From positions 1 to 45,345 of IMG/VR virus record IMGVR_UViG_3300034103_000330: DNA of 45,345 nt. One strand, written 5' to 3'. This DNA is from a virus. Position numbers and translations under genes: made by a program. The notes under the pieces were generated by a model, which saw nothing but the letters and a program-made list of their open reading frames with translations, had not been told where the DNA came from and did no database searches. Below, piece after piece: positions 1-8,497 of this stretch (its first letter is position 1; the number at the start of each line of letters is the position of its first letter).

Positions 1-61
1 TCTCAAGTACCGGCCCCCACAGATCCTGAAACTTGCGCAACGCTCCAATATCGACTGCCAT
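1..61 (-). CDS. Partial late-region protein, N-terminus only
   Basis: The first 20 residues are visible (MAVDIGALRKFQDLWGPVLE), read from an ATG at 61 with an AGGGG ribosome site just upstream. The gene runs off the left edge. It follows the 108-residue capsid-associated gene on the same strand. If the genome is circular its remainder would lie beyond position 45345, just ahead of the holin-like gene. A direct join of the two window ends does not keep the frame, so some sequence is missing. Function unknown. Confidence 0.6.
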   Translation of the reverse strand, partial: MAVDIGALRKFQDLWGPVLE

Positions 62-70
62 GATTTACCC

Positions 71-397
71 CTAAATACCGGCTTGAATCACCGTCATGGT
101 CGCCGTGCCACTTGTCCAAGCAGTCACATTGAGCCTGACAGCAGTTACAGGGAATGCATAGTTCCCATCCAACGATGCTGTTTTAGCAGACAAACTGGTG
201 TTTGGATACCAAACAGCCGTGGCAGGATCAAAACCTGTAGCCCACACATTGTCAAATGTGTGCTGCACGGTATATGTCAGAGTCGCCCCGCCAGTTACAG
301 CTACTGCCACGCCAACGCTAAATGGATCAACGTTTACATCCAAAGGGATTGGGCTAGACACTGTCTGCGACGCTACTGACACTCTTACAGGACGCAT
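71..397 (-). CDS. Small virion-associated protein (108 aa)
   Basis: A beta-rich protein with almost no charged clusters. It shows the pattern QHTFDN...W..N.SL..KTAS.DGNYAFPVTAVRLNVTAW, which is common in small structural proteins beside phage capsid genes. That recognition is from memory of the family, not a search. The start at 397 has a near-perfect ribosome site (TTAGGAGGCG). It lies after a UUCG hairpin and ahead of the partial lysis-region gene. Role probably capsid or tail accessory; enzymatic function unlikely. Confidence 0.8.
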   Translation of the reverse strand: MRPVRVSVASQTVSSPIPLDVNVDPFSVGVAVAVTGGATLTYTVQHTFDNVWATGFDPATAVWYPNTSLSAKTASLDGNYAFPVTAVRLNVTAWTSGTATMTVIQAGI

Positions 398-427
398 AAA
401 CGCCTCCTAATGAATCAAAACTAAAGC

Positions 428-443
428 GAGGGCCGAAGCCCTC
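428..443 (-). terminator. C(UUCG)G hairpin between structural genes
   Basis: On the minus strand the RNA would read GAGGGC-UUCG-GCCCUC, a perfect 6-bp stem capped by the very stable cUUCGg tetraloop. Only a weak T-rich stretch (GCTTTAGTTTTGATT) follows, so termination may be partial. It sits between the stop at 451 and the gene starting at 397. Two similar hairpins occur at 2157-2172 and 20443-20456. Confidence 0.6.
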
Positions 444-450
444 ACTTGGT

Positions 451-1446
451 TCAGCAGGTAACGGCCCCGCCGCGCTTCTTTGGAGTGACTGTTACAGACT
501 TTTCAGTCTTTGTCACTGACCCAGGCGCACTAGCCGCCTTCGCTGGCGAGAAGATTTCCTTCAGCTTACGAGGAATTGACGAGAACATGCTACCAACGCC
601 TTGCGCCGCGGCCTTGTTCTCTTCAGCCTGACTCTTCTCCCAGGCCTTGTAGTCCCGTTCGTTTCGTGCAGTCTGAATCGTATCCTCAACACCCTTGGGA
701 GGAACATCAGCCTTGCCGCCCCCTTTCATCATCACCGCCCCACCCTTTTTGAAGGTGCCTGACAGTTGATTGATGCTTACAGGCTTCGAAGGCTTCTTCG
801 CTCCTTGAGGCATCGCCACGGGACGGCCTGAGTCAACAAGCCCCCCCGTGGCGTAGGCTTTTTTTGCTGCGCCACCTTTCTTGTAGCCGCCACCATTTGC
901 CTTGATGACGCCACCAGTAGCGCAGGCCATACCGCCATCTTTGTAACCACCGCCATTGCCCATCTTCACATCGCCAGTCTTGGCCGGTGAATGATCAGGC
1001 TTTGCAGTGTCCATCTTGGTGGTTTTGCCGACCTTGGACTTGATGATGCCGCCAGACTTGTAGCCGCCTTGCCCATCCACCACGCCACCCGTCTTCAAGC
1101 CCTTGTGGGCCTTGGACGCAGGCATGCCGGCGTGAGCCTTCAGGCTAGTAGCCTCGCCACCATCTTTCATCATGCGACCAGCCATGCCCACAGGAGCCGC
1201 GGGAGCAGCGCCAGCAGGCATAGCCTTCATCGCACGGCGTCGAGCAGCCATAGAAGGCTTCCCAGGCGCTGCAGCAGGCATCATCCCACCGCGAGCCGGA
1301 GCACGCATAGCAGGACCAGCAGCAGGCGTAGCGGCAAGCGCCCCACCCATCTGCATCTTCTTCTCCACCGCGCCACCACTCTTGAGCTTCAGTTCGACTG
1401 AGGGCTCAGTGGTGGTCATCTTCACCATCGGCTTGAATTGACCCAT
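451..1446 (-). CDS. Low-complexity KxGG-repeat structural protein (331 aa)
   Basis: This basic, Gly/Ala/Lys/Met-rich protein repeats a short motif of the form (K/T/A)(x)GG(A/V/I/M/L)(V/I/A) about a dozen times (SGGAV, TGGVV, SGGII, TGGVI, KGGAA, TGGLV, KGGAV, RGGAV) from about residue 23 to the C-terminus. A charged helical segment near residues 255-300 (DTIQTARNERDYKAWEKSQ) interrupts the repeats. It lies downstream of the capsid and LamG-like genes and starts with a GGAGCG ribosome site. The same GG tag appears in other virion proteins of this phage. Probably a virion component, perhaps DNA- or capsid-binding because it is very basic; no recognised enzyme domain. Confidence 0.8.
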   Translation of the reverse strand: MGQFKPMVKMTTTEPSVELKLKSGGAVEKKMQMGGALAATPAAGPAMRAPARGGMMPAAAPGKPSMAARRRAMKAMPAGAAPAAPVGMAGRMMKDGGEATSLKAHAGMPASKAHKGLKTGGVVDGQGGYKSGGIIKSKVGKTTKMDTAKPDHSPAKTGDVKMGNGGGYKDGGMACATGGVIKANGGGYKKGGAAKKAYATGGLVDSGRPVAMPQGAKKPSKPVSINQLSGTFKKGGAVMMKGGGKADVPPKGVEDTIQTARNERDYKAWEKSQAEENKAAAQGVGSMFSSIPRKLKEIFSPAKAASAPGSVTKTEKSVTVTPKKRGGAVTC

Positions 1447-1448
1447 GA

Positions 1449-2138
1449 TTAACGCTCCTTCGCAACGAAGATGTAGTCAATCGTCATGGTCTTGGCAACA
1501 GCCTCGCCATTCTGGATCGCAAACGAAACCGTCAGGTCTTCGTCATCGGGCAGGTTCGTGGTCACTGAAGAACCCGCCACTACGCCGTTAACCGAATACT
1601 CAATCGCTGACGCACCATCATAGGCAAACCCGAGGGTAATGAAGGTGTCGTTGGCCAGAGTCGTCACGCTGCTCGTCGTAGCGGTTCCGTTCTTTTCAAC
1701 CAGCAGGTTGACCGTAGTCGACCCGTCAGCCTTAATGAAGAACACGCCATCCGACACATCCAAGGGAGTTGCATCAGTGATCTGAAGACCCATCACAACA
1801 TCCGACTGGGTGGCATCGCTGACCTTGAAGCGAGCTTCAAAGAACAGCCGCTTGCCAGCGGCGAACAAGAAAGACTCGCCTACCTTTTGCATCGCAACCA
1901 GATCATCATCGGCCGCGGTGTTGGTTAGAAGAAGAAGACCACCATCACCGTTCGTCTTAGCTTGGGTGGCACCGGCTTGAGTCTCCGTTACCGTCCAATT
2001 TCCTGCGTTGTAATAGTCAAAATCCTCGAAGTACGTATGAAACTTGGTCGCCGCGGGTTGACCCATGTCAGCAAGGGGGGAATCCTCACCAACATTGGTA
2101 ACGCCATTCGGGAACCGAGTAATGATGAAATTACTCAT
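1449..2138 (-). CDS. Concanavalin/LamG-like capsid-associated protein (229 aa)
   Basis: The predicted chain is all beta. It contains the pattern of a concanavalin A-like jellyroll: an early F.EDFDYYNAGNWTVTET strand pair (about residues 36-52), then RLFFEARFKVSDA (about 96-108), then LGFAYDGASAIEYSVNG (about 168-184). Such domains commonly form head-decoration or tail-adhesion modules. The gene directly follows the major capsid gene behind a UUCG hairpin and has a strong AGGAG ribosome site. The likely role is a capsid surface or decoration protein. This rests on fold pattern and position and is unconfirmed. Confidence 0.75.
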   Translation of the reverse strand: MSNFIITRFPNGVTNVGEDSPLADMGQPAATKFHTYFEDFDYYNAGNWTVTETQAGATQAKTNGDGGLLLLTNTAADDDLVAMQKVGESFLFAAGKRLFFEARFKVSDATQSDVVMGLQITDATPLDVSDGVFFIKADGSTTVNLLVEKNGTATTSSVTTLANDTFITLGFAYDGASAIEYSVNGVVAGSSVTTNLPDDEDLTVSFAIQNGEAVAKTMTIDYIFVAKER

Positions 2139-2156
2139 CTCGATCTCCTGTAGAGC

Positions 2157-2172
2157 GGGGGCCGAAGCCCCC
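2157..2172 (-). terminator. C(UUCG)G hairpin after the major capsid gene
   Basis: Minus-strand RNA reads GGGGGC-UUCG-GCCCCC, and the flanking AGAG/CTCT can extend the stem. It lies 9 bases past the capsid stop (2181) and overlaps the leader of the next gene. There is no U-tract, so it may be an attenuator or an mRNA 3'-end stabiliser rather than a full terminator. Confidence 0.6.
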
Positions 2173-2180
2173 TCTGAGAT

Positions 2181-3095
2181 TTAGACTCCCGGCGTGCCGT
2201 ACATGGCGCGAGGATCGGTGAAGCCGACGTCGTAACGCTCGGTGGCCTTGTAGCGCATCGAGTCAGTTTCGAAGTCACCTTCCATCGTCTTCTCCAGCTT
2301 GCGGCGCATCAGGAGCTTCATGCCTTCCGGAGCGTCGGTCTGAACCCACCACGCCGTAGACGAAGTCAAACGGCTGATGACCGCGGCACCTTCGTCCAGC
2401 AAACCAATCGACTTGATCGGGTTGATGTCGTTGTTGGCGGTGCCAGTCCGCAGAACAGACTTCAGCAACACTTCGGCCTGGAAAACGTTGCCAGGAGCCA
2501 CCACCAGTTGGCGGGGCACCAGACGAATCCGCTTGCCGTTGTTGTCCACAGCCTGACGCACCTGGATGAGCATCTGCTCAAGCGAGGTCTGCGACAGATT
2601 GGCCGCAGTGGACAGCAGGTTGCTGAAGGTGCCGTTGACGATCGGGTGCGAAGTGCTGTTCAGTTGCACGCCATCACCGCCCGGGTAGGACGAGTTGAAG
2701 GCGCGGTTCAGAACGTTCGCAGACAACGTCTCCTTGGTCTCAATCAGAGATTGAGCAAGGTGGCGGGCATACACCTGACCGATCCGGATGTGGTCGCCGT
2801 CTTCCACGAGCACCTTGGTCAGCGCAAACGCCAGACCGTACACGTTGTAGACGTAGCGCTTCAGGAAGAGCACGCCACCCTGCTGGTACGACACAGGCGT
2901 GCCGTCCGGCAGTTGAGGAGCCGCGCCAAACCCGTAGAGCACCGGCTCTTCGTGGTAGTTGCGAGGAATGCCGTCCTGTTCACGGAAGACGCGAGACCAT
3001 TCGTCGGTCCGTTGGTCGTAGACTCCATCGAAACACTCGTTGAGGATAGGCTCAACGATTGAACGAAAGTCTGTACTGCGCATCGGGGCTGCCAT
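2181..3095 (-). CDS. Major capsid protein
   Basis: This 304-residue protein has the N-terminal pattern of a phage capsid subunit (MAAPMRSTDFRSIVEPILNE). A central helix carries KVLVEDGDHIRIGQVYARHLAQS (about residues 88-110). It is followed by a segment resembling the P-domain loop, GGDGVQLNSTSHPIVNG (about 138-155). The C-terminal part (RRKLEKTMEGDFETDSMRYKATERYDVGFTDPRAMYG) matches the end of known capsid subunits. Position agrees: portal, co-chaperonin, scaffold-like and two head genes lie upstream. The start has the strongest ribosome site of the region (AAGGAGGG). I infer an HK97-type fold from genome order, not from a structural match. Confidence 0.85.
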   Translation of the reverse strand: MAAPMRSTDFRSIVEPILNECFDGVYDQRTDEWSRVFREQDGIPRNYHEEPVLYGFGAAPQLPDGTPVSYQQGGVLFLKRYVYNVYGLAFALTKVLVEDGDHIRIGQVYARHLAQSLIETKETLSANVLNRAFNSSYPGGDGVQLNSTSHPIVNGTFSNLLSTAANLSQTSLEQMLIQVRQAVDNNGKRIRLVPRQLVVAPGNVFQAEVLLKSVLRTGTANNDINPIKSIGLLDEGAAVISRLTSSTAWWVQTDAPEGMKLLMRRKLEKTMEGDFETDSMRYKATERYDVGFTDPRAMYGTPGV

Positions 3096-3108
3096 GGCTT
3101 AGCCCTCC

Positions 3109-3732
3109 TTAAATAGCGATCGGCGTGTAGTCGGTTCCCGACACGCGCACGACGTTGTACTGATGTTCCGCGATCTGAACACGCACGGTGACGAACGAGT
3201 CGCCCCAGGCATTGTCCGGATACGGGGCGATGTCAACGATGCGCAGTTGCGCTTCGCCGTTTGCACCGACCAACGAAGACGAGATCGTGGCTTGCGACAG
3301 ACCCGTCGTCGTAGACCCTGCGGTATGGTTGCTCAGGTTCGCTTGGTCACCAATTGACGTTTGCGCCAGAGTTCCATCCGATTGGATCTCGTACACGATT
3401 TCCCGGTCGCTGTAGAAGTAAGCGACAACCGAACCAACGAGGAAAGATTCGCTCGCAGGCCAATAGTTGCTCACTCGACGGCGCCCCGTAGAGTCAGTCC
3501 ACTCAACACCCGCGAAGGCGCCGAGCAAAGGGCCGGTTGCAGCAGCAATCTCAATGTAGCCAGCGGTGTTCATCTTGACCGCTTGACCCTTGAGAATGGT
3601 GGTTGCATAACCAGCAGAAACGTTTCCAGAAGTGGAAACGGCTTGAATGCCGTTCGCCAACGCTTGAGCGCGATCCAGACCGGAGGGATGGAACGCAGGA
3701 CGCAGGCCGAACGGTGCAGCAGTAGAAGGCAT
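3109..3732 (-). CDS. Head protein, probable decoration (207 aa)
   Basis: A beta-rich protein beginning MPSTAAPFGLRPAFHPSG, a start I associate with small head proteins encoded next to capsid genes. The middle part (KGQAVKMNTAGYIEIAAATGPLLGAFAGVEW, residues about 49-79) looks like a beta-barrel decoration domain. It ends 13 bases before the major capsid gene, is co-directional with it, and has a good ribosome site (AAGGAG). Decoration or capsid-stabilising role is inferred. Confidence 0.8.
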   Translation of the reverse strand: MPSTAAPFGLRPAFHPSGLDRAQALANGIQAVSTSGNVSAGYATTILKGQAVKMNTAGYIEIAAATGPLLGAFAGVEWTDSTGRRRVSNYWPASESFLVGSVVAYFYSDREIVYEIQSDGTLAQTSIGDQANLSNHTAGSTTTGLSQATISSSLVGANGEAQLRIVDIAPYPDNAWGDSFVTVRVQIAEHQYNVVRVSGTDYTPIAI

Positions 3733-3741
3733 GTGGACTCC

Positions 3742-4284
3742 TTACCCGTGGAATACGGGAGCTTCAACAGTTCGATCAAATTCACCGAAGCCTTCGCCCT
3801 CAACACGCCCCAAGCTCTTGCCGTTGGAATCTCGTGCTCCCTGCAGATTCTCAACTTGGACGCGGATCTTTTCCGCCTCGTCGTTGGGCATCTCATGGTG
3901 CATCTGCAGCATGATGTCCTGATAAATATCCATAGGGATCTTGTACAGGCGCATCTCGTTGCAAGCGAGGAATCCGACGTCTTCGCCAGCCTTGATACGG
4001 TAGTTGTCAAAACCAGGGAACTCATCCGCTCGCACGGGAACGTACCCAAGTCGCATCCGCTTATCAATGCTGTCGTAGCTGTTGGTGGTCGATAACCAGC
4101 AAAGGTGCCATCCGGGCATTTCCGGAAGTTTCGGTAGCGCACTTTGTGTCCACTCATCGCTCCACATCTTGCGACGTTCCTGCGTTGACATGAACTTTTC
4201 TTCTGGGGCACGGCGGGTAGCGTCCTCGCTAGCACGAGTTTCGCGGCCACCTGCGGTCAGAGATTTCTTGAGACGAGAATCCAT
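3742..4284 (-). CDS. Head-module protein of unknown function (180 aa)
   Basis: A mixed alpha/beta protein. The first 30 residues are charged (DSRLKKSLTAGGRETRASED). It then has an aromatic segment, GWHLCWLSTTNSYDSIDKRM, and a helical acidic C-terminal half. No known enzymatic motif. It sits between the scaffold-like gene and the two capsid genes, where head morphogenesis accessories usually lie, with 4 bases to the upstream gene. Function unknown. Confidence 0.8.
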   Translation of the reverse strand: MDSRLKKSLTAGGRETRASEDATRRAPEEKFMSTQERRKMWSDEWTQSALPKLPEMPGWHLCWLSTTNSYDSIDKRMRLGYVPVRADEFPGFDNYRIKAGEDVGFLACNEMRLYKIPMDIYQDIMLQMHHEMPNDEAEKIRVQVENLQGARDSNGKSLGRVEGEGFGEFDRTVEAPVFHG

Positions 4285-4288
4285 TTGG

Positions 4289-5212
4289 TTAACTCCGGTT
4301 GTTGCGGGCTGCTTCAGCGTAGCGCTTGATCATCTTGGCTCGTTTGACTTTGTCGTCCCAGAAGCCTGCGTCCTTCATGGCTCGAACCTGTTCAGGTTCC
4401 AACCGCAAATTGACAGTACCTCCACCACCATATGACTCACGCGCTGATCCAGTAACAAGCGACCGGGGCCTCCTTTCGGATCTCCCTTGTTGTCGAGTAT
4501 ACAGATGTGGCAAACGCTTTTGCAAGCGAGTGTCAAACTCATCCCAATAATCCTCTGACGTCGGGTCCAAACCCTCATCAGTGAGTTTCTTGTCAATGAT
4601 CTTGGCAATTTGACTGTCTTCGTCATTGCCTTCAGGGTCGTACCAGTCGTTGCGGTCCATCCAGTCTTTGGCACGGCGCACAACCTTGGGATCGACACTG
4701 GGCTCTTGAGCGCCTTCAGAGAACTTCTGCTTGGCAGCGTTCATCTGATACAGGCGCTGCTTGGCTTGGGCTAGAGCCTCTTCAGCCTTTGAGAAGGCGT
4801 CTGCGTCTCGGCTGGTGAAGGCGTCTTTGCGCTTGGTCTCCCAGTAACGCGCCTTCAACTCCTCGTCTTCCATCATCTTGTCCAGACGATGGATGTCAGA
4901 CTCGACAGTCTTGCGCTCAACCTGGGACAGCCGTCGCATCAGTTCTTCGTTCTGACGCTGCAACGACTGCAGGCGAGAGTCCTTCTCCTCGTTGGTGCGC
5001 TTGATGTACTCCTTCTTGGCCTTGCGCCTGTTGCGCCTTGCCTCTCGGACTGCATCAGAGTCACCAGGAGCGTCCTGATCATCGCCAGACGCTTGTTCCT
5101 CGGCGTCATTGCCCGTATCGGGGACAAGATCCTCGGACATCTCGACGGTTACGGAGCCGTCTTTCTCCTCAACGACAGTTATGTCGTCGTCTTTGTTCGG
5201 TTCTGTGCTCAT
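4289..5212 (-). CDS. Scaffold-like head assembly protein (307 aa)
   Basis: The first ~55 residues are very acidic (DDDITVVEEKDGSVTVEMSE; DDQDAPGDSD). Residues about 60-165 form a long charged coiled coil with heptad spacing (RLQSLQRQNEELMRRLSQVE). A globular-looking part with WMDRNDWYDPEGNDED follows (about 185-200), and the C-terminus is basic (KVKRAKMIKRYAEAARNN). Acidic N-terminus, coiled coil and basic capsid-binding tail are the standard layout of phage scaffolding proteins, and the gene lies upstream of the capsid gene. Its ATG overlaps the co-chaperonin stop (ATGA), so the two are probably translationally coupled. Confidence 0.8.
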   Translation of the reverse strand: MSTEPNKDDDITVVEEKDGSVTVEMSEDLVPDTGNDAEEQASGDDQDAPGDSDAVREARRNRRKAKKEYIKRTNEEKDSRLQSLQRQNEELMRRLSQVERKTVESDIHRLDKMMEDEELKARYWETKRKDAFTSRDADAFSKAEEALAQAKQRLYQMNAAKQKFSEGAQEPSVDPKVVRRAKDWMDRNDWYDPEGNDEDSQIAKIIDKKLTDEGLDPTSEDYWDEFDTRLQKRLPHLYTRQQGRSERRPRSLVTGSARESYGGGGTVNLRLEPEQVRAMKDAGFWDDKVKRAKMIKRYAEAARNNRS

Positions 5213-5646
5213 AGGAAGGCCTTCATCTCAAGCGGGTTGCCCGTAACCTTGGCGATCACTTCGTGGTCGTTCAAGATCATGAAGAGTGCGGGGTCGTCCA
5301 TGTCGTCTTCGCCAGGGACTTTGACTTCCCAGCGATCGCCACCCCACTTCGGAACACGGATGTAGTCACCAGCCACGCACCAGGAGCCCTCAGGCCACGC
5401 CAGCATCGTGTCTCGGTGCTTGAACGCCAGGGGACCGATCTCGATCACCTTGGCCACCATGTTCTGCCACTTCTCGGTTTCCTTGGTCTCGTGGACCAGG
5501 ATGATTCCAGCGCTTGTAGCCCTCTGCTTCGTGCGGCGGAGTTGCACAAGGATTCGTCCGCCTAGAGGTTTCGCACCGGGGTCCACGCTCGGAAATGACC
5601 AAGCTAATTCAGTCGCGTTAGCGACTTCCGGTTCGTTCATGTTCAT
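5209..5646 (-). CDS. GroES-like co-chaperonin (Cpn10)
   Basis: Residues about 25-145 align by eye with GroES. LGGRILVQLRRTKQRATSAG corresponds to the first strand and mobile loop of GroES (RPLHDRVIVKRKE...SAGG). GIIL corresponds to GIVL, the hydrophobic GroEL-contact tripeptide. MVAKVIEIG matches RGEVLAVG, VAGDYIRVP matches KVGDIVIF, and ALFMILNDHEVIAKV matches EVLIMSESDILAIV. A ~25-residue N-terminal extension is extra. The expected role is to cap host GroEL during capsid folding, as T4 gp31 does for its capsid protein. Placement between portal and scaffold/capsid supports that. Alternative ATG at 5640. Confidence 0.85.
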   Translation of the reverse strand: MNMNEPEVANATELAWSFPSVDPGAKPLGGRILVQLRRTKQRATSAGIILVHETKETEKWQNMVAKVIEIGPLAFKHRDTMLAWPEGSWCVAGDYIRVPKWGGDRWEVKVPGEDDMDDPALFMILNDHEVIAKVTGNPLEMKAFL

Positions 5647-5818
5647 CAGGTTCTTTCATCAATTCGTTCAGGATATCCAACGCCTCTTGGAGCCCCTGGT
5701 TATGACCGACCACGCGGTTGTAAGACTCCCAGTTCGCTGCATGGCCAGCAGCGAGGGACGCGGCTATTTCAGCCTGCCTAGCCTTGATTCCGCCGATCAG
5801 ATCTCCGATGGTCTTCAC
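5618..5818 (-). CDS. Small helical protein (66 aa)
   Basis: A helical protein with residues such as KTIGDLIGGIKARQAEIAAS and a C-terminal helix GLQEALDILNELMKEPDEHE. It starts with GTG at 5818, overlapping the upstream 49-residue gene as GTGA, and its end overlaps the GroES-like gene by 29 bases. It is therefore part of a tightly coupled head-gene string. Function unknown. Confidence 0.7.
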   Translation of the reverse strand: MKTIGDLIGGIKARQAEIAASLAAGHAANWESYNRVVGHNQGLQEALDILNELMKEPDEHERTGSR

Positions 5819-5964
5819 TTGGATTTCTTAGCTTGCGATAGAGCGCCTCCCGTATTCTTCTGACTCTTGTTCTCAAGAGTCTGGCCCGAGATGGGAGCGC
5901 CCTGCGCCATCCGCTTGTGCTGAGGCACGAGAACGCTCTGCTGTTCCTTGTCACTGGTAGCCAT
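5815..5964 (-). CDS. Very small basic protein (49 aa)
   Basis: Read by hand on the minus strand: MATSDKEQQSVLVPQHKRMA followed by a Gln/Lys-rich, disordered-looking tail ending in SQAKKSK. It begins at the ATG at 5964, with GGAGCAAAAC as a ribosome site, and overlaps the portal C-terminus by 14 bases. Its stop overlaps the GTG of the next gene. The coupling at both ends is the main reason to believe it. Function unknown. Confidence 0.65.
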   Translation of the reverse strand: MATSDKEQQSVLVPQHKRMAQGAPISGQTLENKSQKNTGGALSQAKKSK

Positions 5965-8497
5965 GTTTTGCTCCTAAAGGGGAATACTCCAGGATCAAAC
6001 TATCCTGGTCTTGCTTCAATCGAGCTGCGTCCCTGGTCAGGCGGGCAGCTTCGATGCGCTCTTTGAGTTCGTTGTCGCCTGCAGCAATTGCATATTTCAA
6101 TTGCAAACCTTCCATCTCCATAGCCTGCTGATCTTGGAGCTTCTTCATCTCCATCTGGATATCCGCGGCCAACTTGTTGCCTTGCAATTGCAGTTCTGCC
6201 TGATCCCGTGCCTTACGACGCTCAGTCTCGGCCATGCTGGTCTGCAGCAACACCTGTGCATCCGGCGTCATATCAGGCTTGGGCTTGTATTGCTCGAGCG
6301 CCTTCACCATCTGCTTAATCACCGGCATGATCCCACTTAAGGTCTCCTCGGTGTCCATCAGTACGTGTTGAGATGCTGTTGCGAACAATCGATCCAAATT
6401 CTTAGGATCAGCCATCAGGTCATACGGATCAATCTTTCGCCCAACAGCGCGATCAACGTATTCGTTCATCCTGCCAAGATACCACAATACAAGGTGCTGT
6501 TTGATGTGTTCGACAGCTTTCGGCAAGAAATTAGGTGCAATGACTGGGTTTTGACCAAACACTGGGTTTTTAGCAAAGTCCAAATGCGCCTGAATATGGC
6601 CCAGATGGTCTTGTTCAGGGTATGCAAACGCCGCTTGGCCAATACACATTGACACGTTCTCGTTTGCAGCGTCAGTTTTCTCAGGAGCAGGCGTGTCAGG
6701 CATCAATTCGTTGATACCGGGAACTTTGATCTGCTTGAGAAAGCGCTGGATGACCACTTTCCTGTTAAACAGGTCAGGGTTGTCCTTCATCATGGCCATG
6801 ACCGCCTGGGTCTGCGCCATCCGCTGCGTTTCGCTAAAAATGTGCGGGTCAGACACCGGAATCACGTCTGTGATCCGAGCAAAGTCCTCTTTCTTGATGT
6901 CGAGGTCTTCTACAACCTCACCGCGGCGCATGTCATCAACGTACCAGCGGTTGATACGCTGCAAAACCTGCAAAACACGGGCCTGGGACTTGTGCAAACG
7001 GGCATGGATGGCGGAAAACACCGCGGCGCCCTGCTCAATCAGCGCTTGAGTCGTGCCAACAGGCGTGTTTTGGCCTACATCAGCGATCTTTTCCTCTGCA
7101 GTGGTCACCACACCCTTGGCCGCGTTGGTCAACCAGCCCAAAAGCTCGAAAAGTACCGGGCTCGGCGGGTTGAACGGCATCGGCATAGCCAGTTTGCGCA
7201 CGTCATCAACCCCAGGCGCCGCTTCAATCTCGGCAACCTGCGTGACTTCGACCTGCTGAGACTGCCCAGAGACCTTTGCGCCCTTCAACTTCAGGAGCGT
7301 TGCAGCGTTGTTGATGTGGGCAGAGTCCAGGAGCGCCCGCAAAGCGCCTGTAGCGGCCGCTGAGAGGCCTCCAATGAGGTGCGGCAGGCCTACACCATAT
7401 GCTCCACGCCAAGGAATGAACTTGAACTCAATGATCCAGTTCAACTTGGTCATTGTTTCATCGCCTTCCTCCCAGTTTCGGTACAAACCGATCACCTCGG
7501 AGTCCAGCTTATCGATCATCAGGATGTAAGGAGCCATCTCGCCCTTCGTCCTGGGATCATCTTCAAGCTCCAACCACGTATAGATGTGGTAGACGCGCCT
7601 CACGCCGTCTTCGTTGTCGTTCTCTGACCGTCCTTCGATCTTGTCGCTGGCCTTTTGAGACCCCGTAGGCTCCGGATCCATCGTTGCCCGGATGAACGTG
7701 GTGTCCTTGTACAGGCCTGATTTGATCCGGCGCTTGAACTCGTAGTCAGAGATGTCATCCATCTCCGTCACACGCTGTGCCGTGTAGAAGTTGGCCGTGG
7801 CAAACGGCAAGATCACATCATCGATCGGCAAGAATTGCGCACAGGGGCGCTTCTTCTTTTCGTCGTACCAGAGCTTCAGGTACTGCGAACCACCCAAAGG
7901 CAGTTGAGTGAGCATCTGCTCTTGCTCGTCAGCGAACTCCTCGATCTGGTCAGTCAATTGCCAGTTCATGAAGTCGCGTTTGCGCTCGGCAATCTGCAGC
8001 TTTTCCTCGTCAACATCACCAAGAATCTTGGTCTTGGTAGGCCCATCAGGCGGGAACATCTCCTTGAACGCCCGCGCAGCAAAGTCCACGCACGCTTCAG
8101 CCATCACCGGGTGGACTACCTTCGAAGCACCCTGGAAATTGGCTCCCCCAGGCGCATCGTTGCCCAGACCGGTGCGTCGAATGCCCTCTTCGTACTGCTT
8201 GTCGCGCTGCTTGCGAGCCTCCTGGTCCTTCTCGACCAGTTCTATGTACCGCATGGCCAGCGTGCCCAGATCCAGCGGATTGATGTCGTCACTGTCTGCA
8301 AGGTTCTGATAGAAGTCCTCATCCTCCATCGGCCCCTTGCTGGGCATCTTCACAATCGCCGAGCCATCAGGAAGCTCCTCAATGTCGGACTCCTCGAGAT
8401 CCAACTCGACCTCTACCGGCTCCTCTTCTTCTTGGTTGGCCGAGTCAGGCCCAACAAAGCGTCCAAACTCTTGGTCAATCGGGAATTCTGTGGCCAT
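5951..8497 (-). CDS. Portal protein (848 aa)
   Basis: The portal forms the dodecameric DNA entry ring at one capsid vertex. Recognisable portal patterns are FQGASKVVHPVMAEACVDFA (about residue 120), LPLGGSQYLKLWYDEKKK in the early middle, and IIEFKFIPWRGAYGVGLPHL (about 370). A long helical C-terminal part ends in an extended coiled coil (METERRKARDQAELQLQ). The last ~250 residues exceed a minimal portal and may form a barrel. I chose the ATG at 8497; a GTG at 8506 is also possible. The 5' end overlaps the upstream 1166-residue gene. Identification rests on sequence pattern plus genome order. Confidence 0.85.
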   Translation of the reverse strand: MATEFPIDQEFGRFVGPDSANQEEEEPVEVELDLEESDIEELPDGSAIVKMPSKGPMEDEDFYQNLADSDDINPLDLGTLAMRYIELVEKDQEARKQRDKQYEEGIRRTGLGNDAPGGANFQGASKVVHPVMAEACVDFAARAFKEMFPPDGPTKTKILGDVDEEKLQIAERKRDFMNWQLTDQIEEFADEQEQMLTQLPLGGSQYLKLWYDEKKKRPCAQFLPIDDVILPFATANFYTAQRVTEMDDISDYEFKRRIKSGLYKDTTFIRATMDPEPTGSQKASDKIEGRSENDNEDGVRRVYHIYTWLELEDDPRTKGEMAPYILMIDKLDSEVIGLYRNWEEGDETMTKLNWIIEFKFIPWRGAYGVGLPHLIGGLSAAATGALRALLDSAHINNAATLLKLKGAKVSGQSQQVEVTQVAEIEAAPGVDDVRKLAMPMPFNPPSPVLFELLGWLTNAAKGVVTTAEEKIADVGQNTPVGTTQALIEQGAAVFSAIHARLHKSQARVLQVLQRINRWYVDDMRRGEVVEDLDIKKEDFARITDVIPVSDPHIFSETQRMAQTQAVMAMMKDNPDLFNRKVVIQRFLKQIKVPGINELMPDTPAPEKTDAANENVSMCIGQAAFAYPEQDHLGHIQAHLDFAKNPVFGQNPVIAPNFLPKAVEHIKQHLVLWYLGRMNEYVDRAVGRKIDPYDLMADPKNLDRLFATASQHVLMDTEETLSGIMPVIKQMVKALEQYKPKPDMTPDAQVLLQTSMAETERRKARDQAELQLQGNKLAADIQMEMKKLQDQQAMEMEGLQLKYAIAAGDNELKERIEAARLTRDAARLKQDQDSLILEYSPLGAKHGYQ

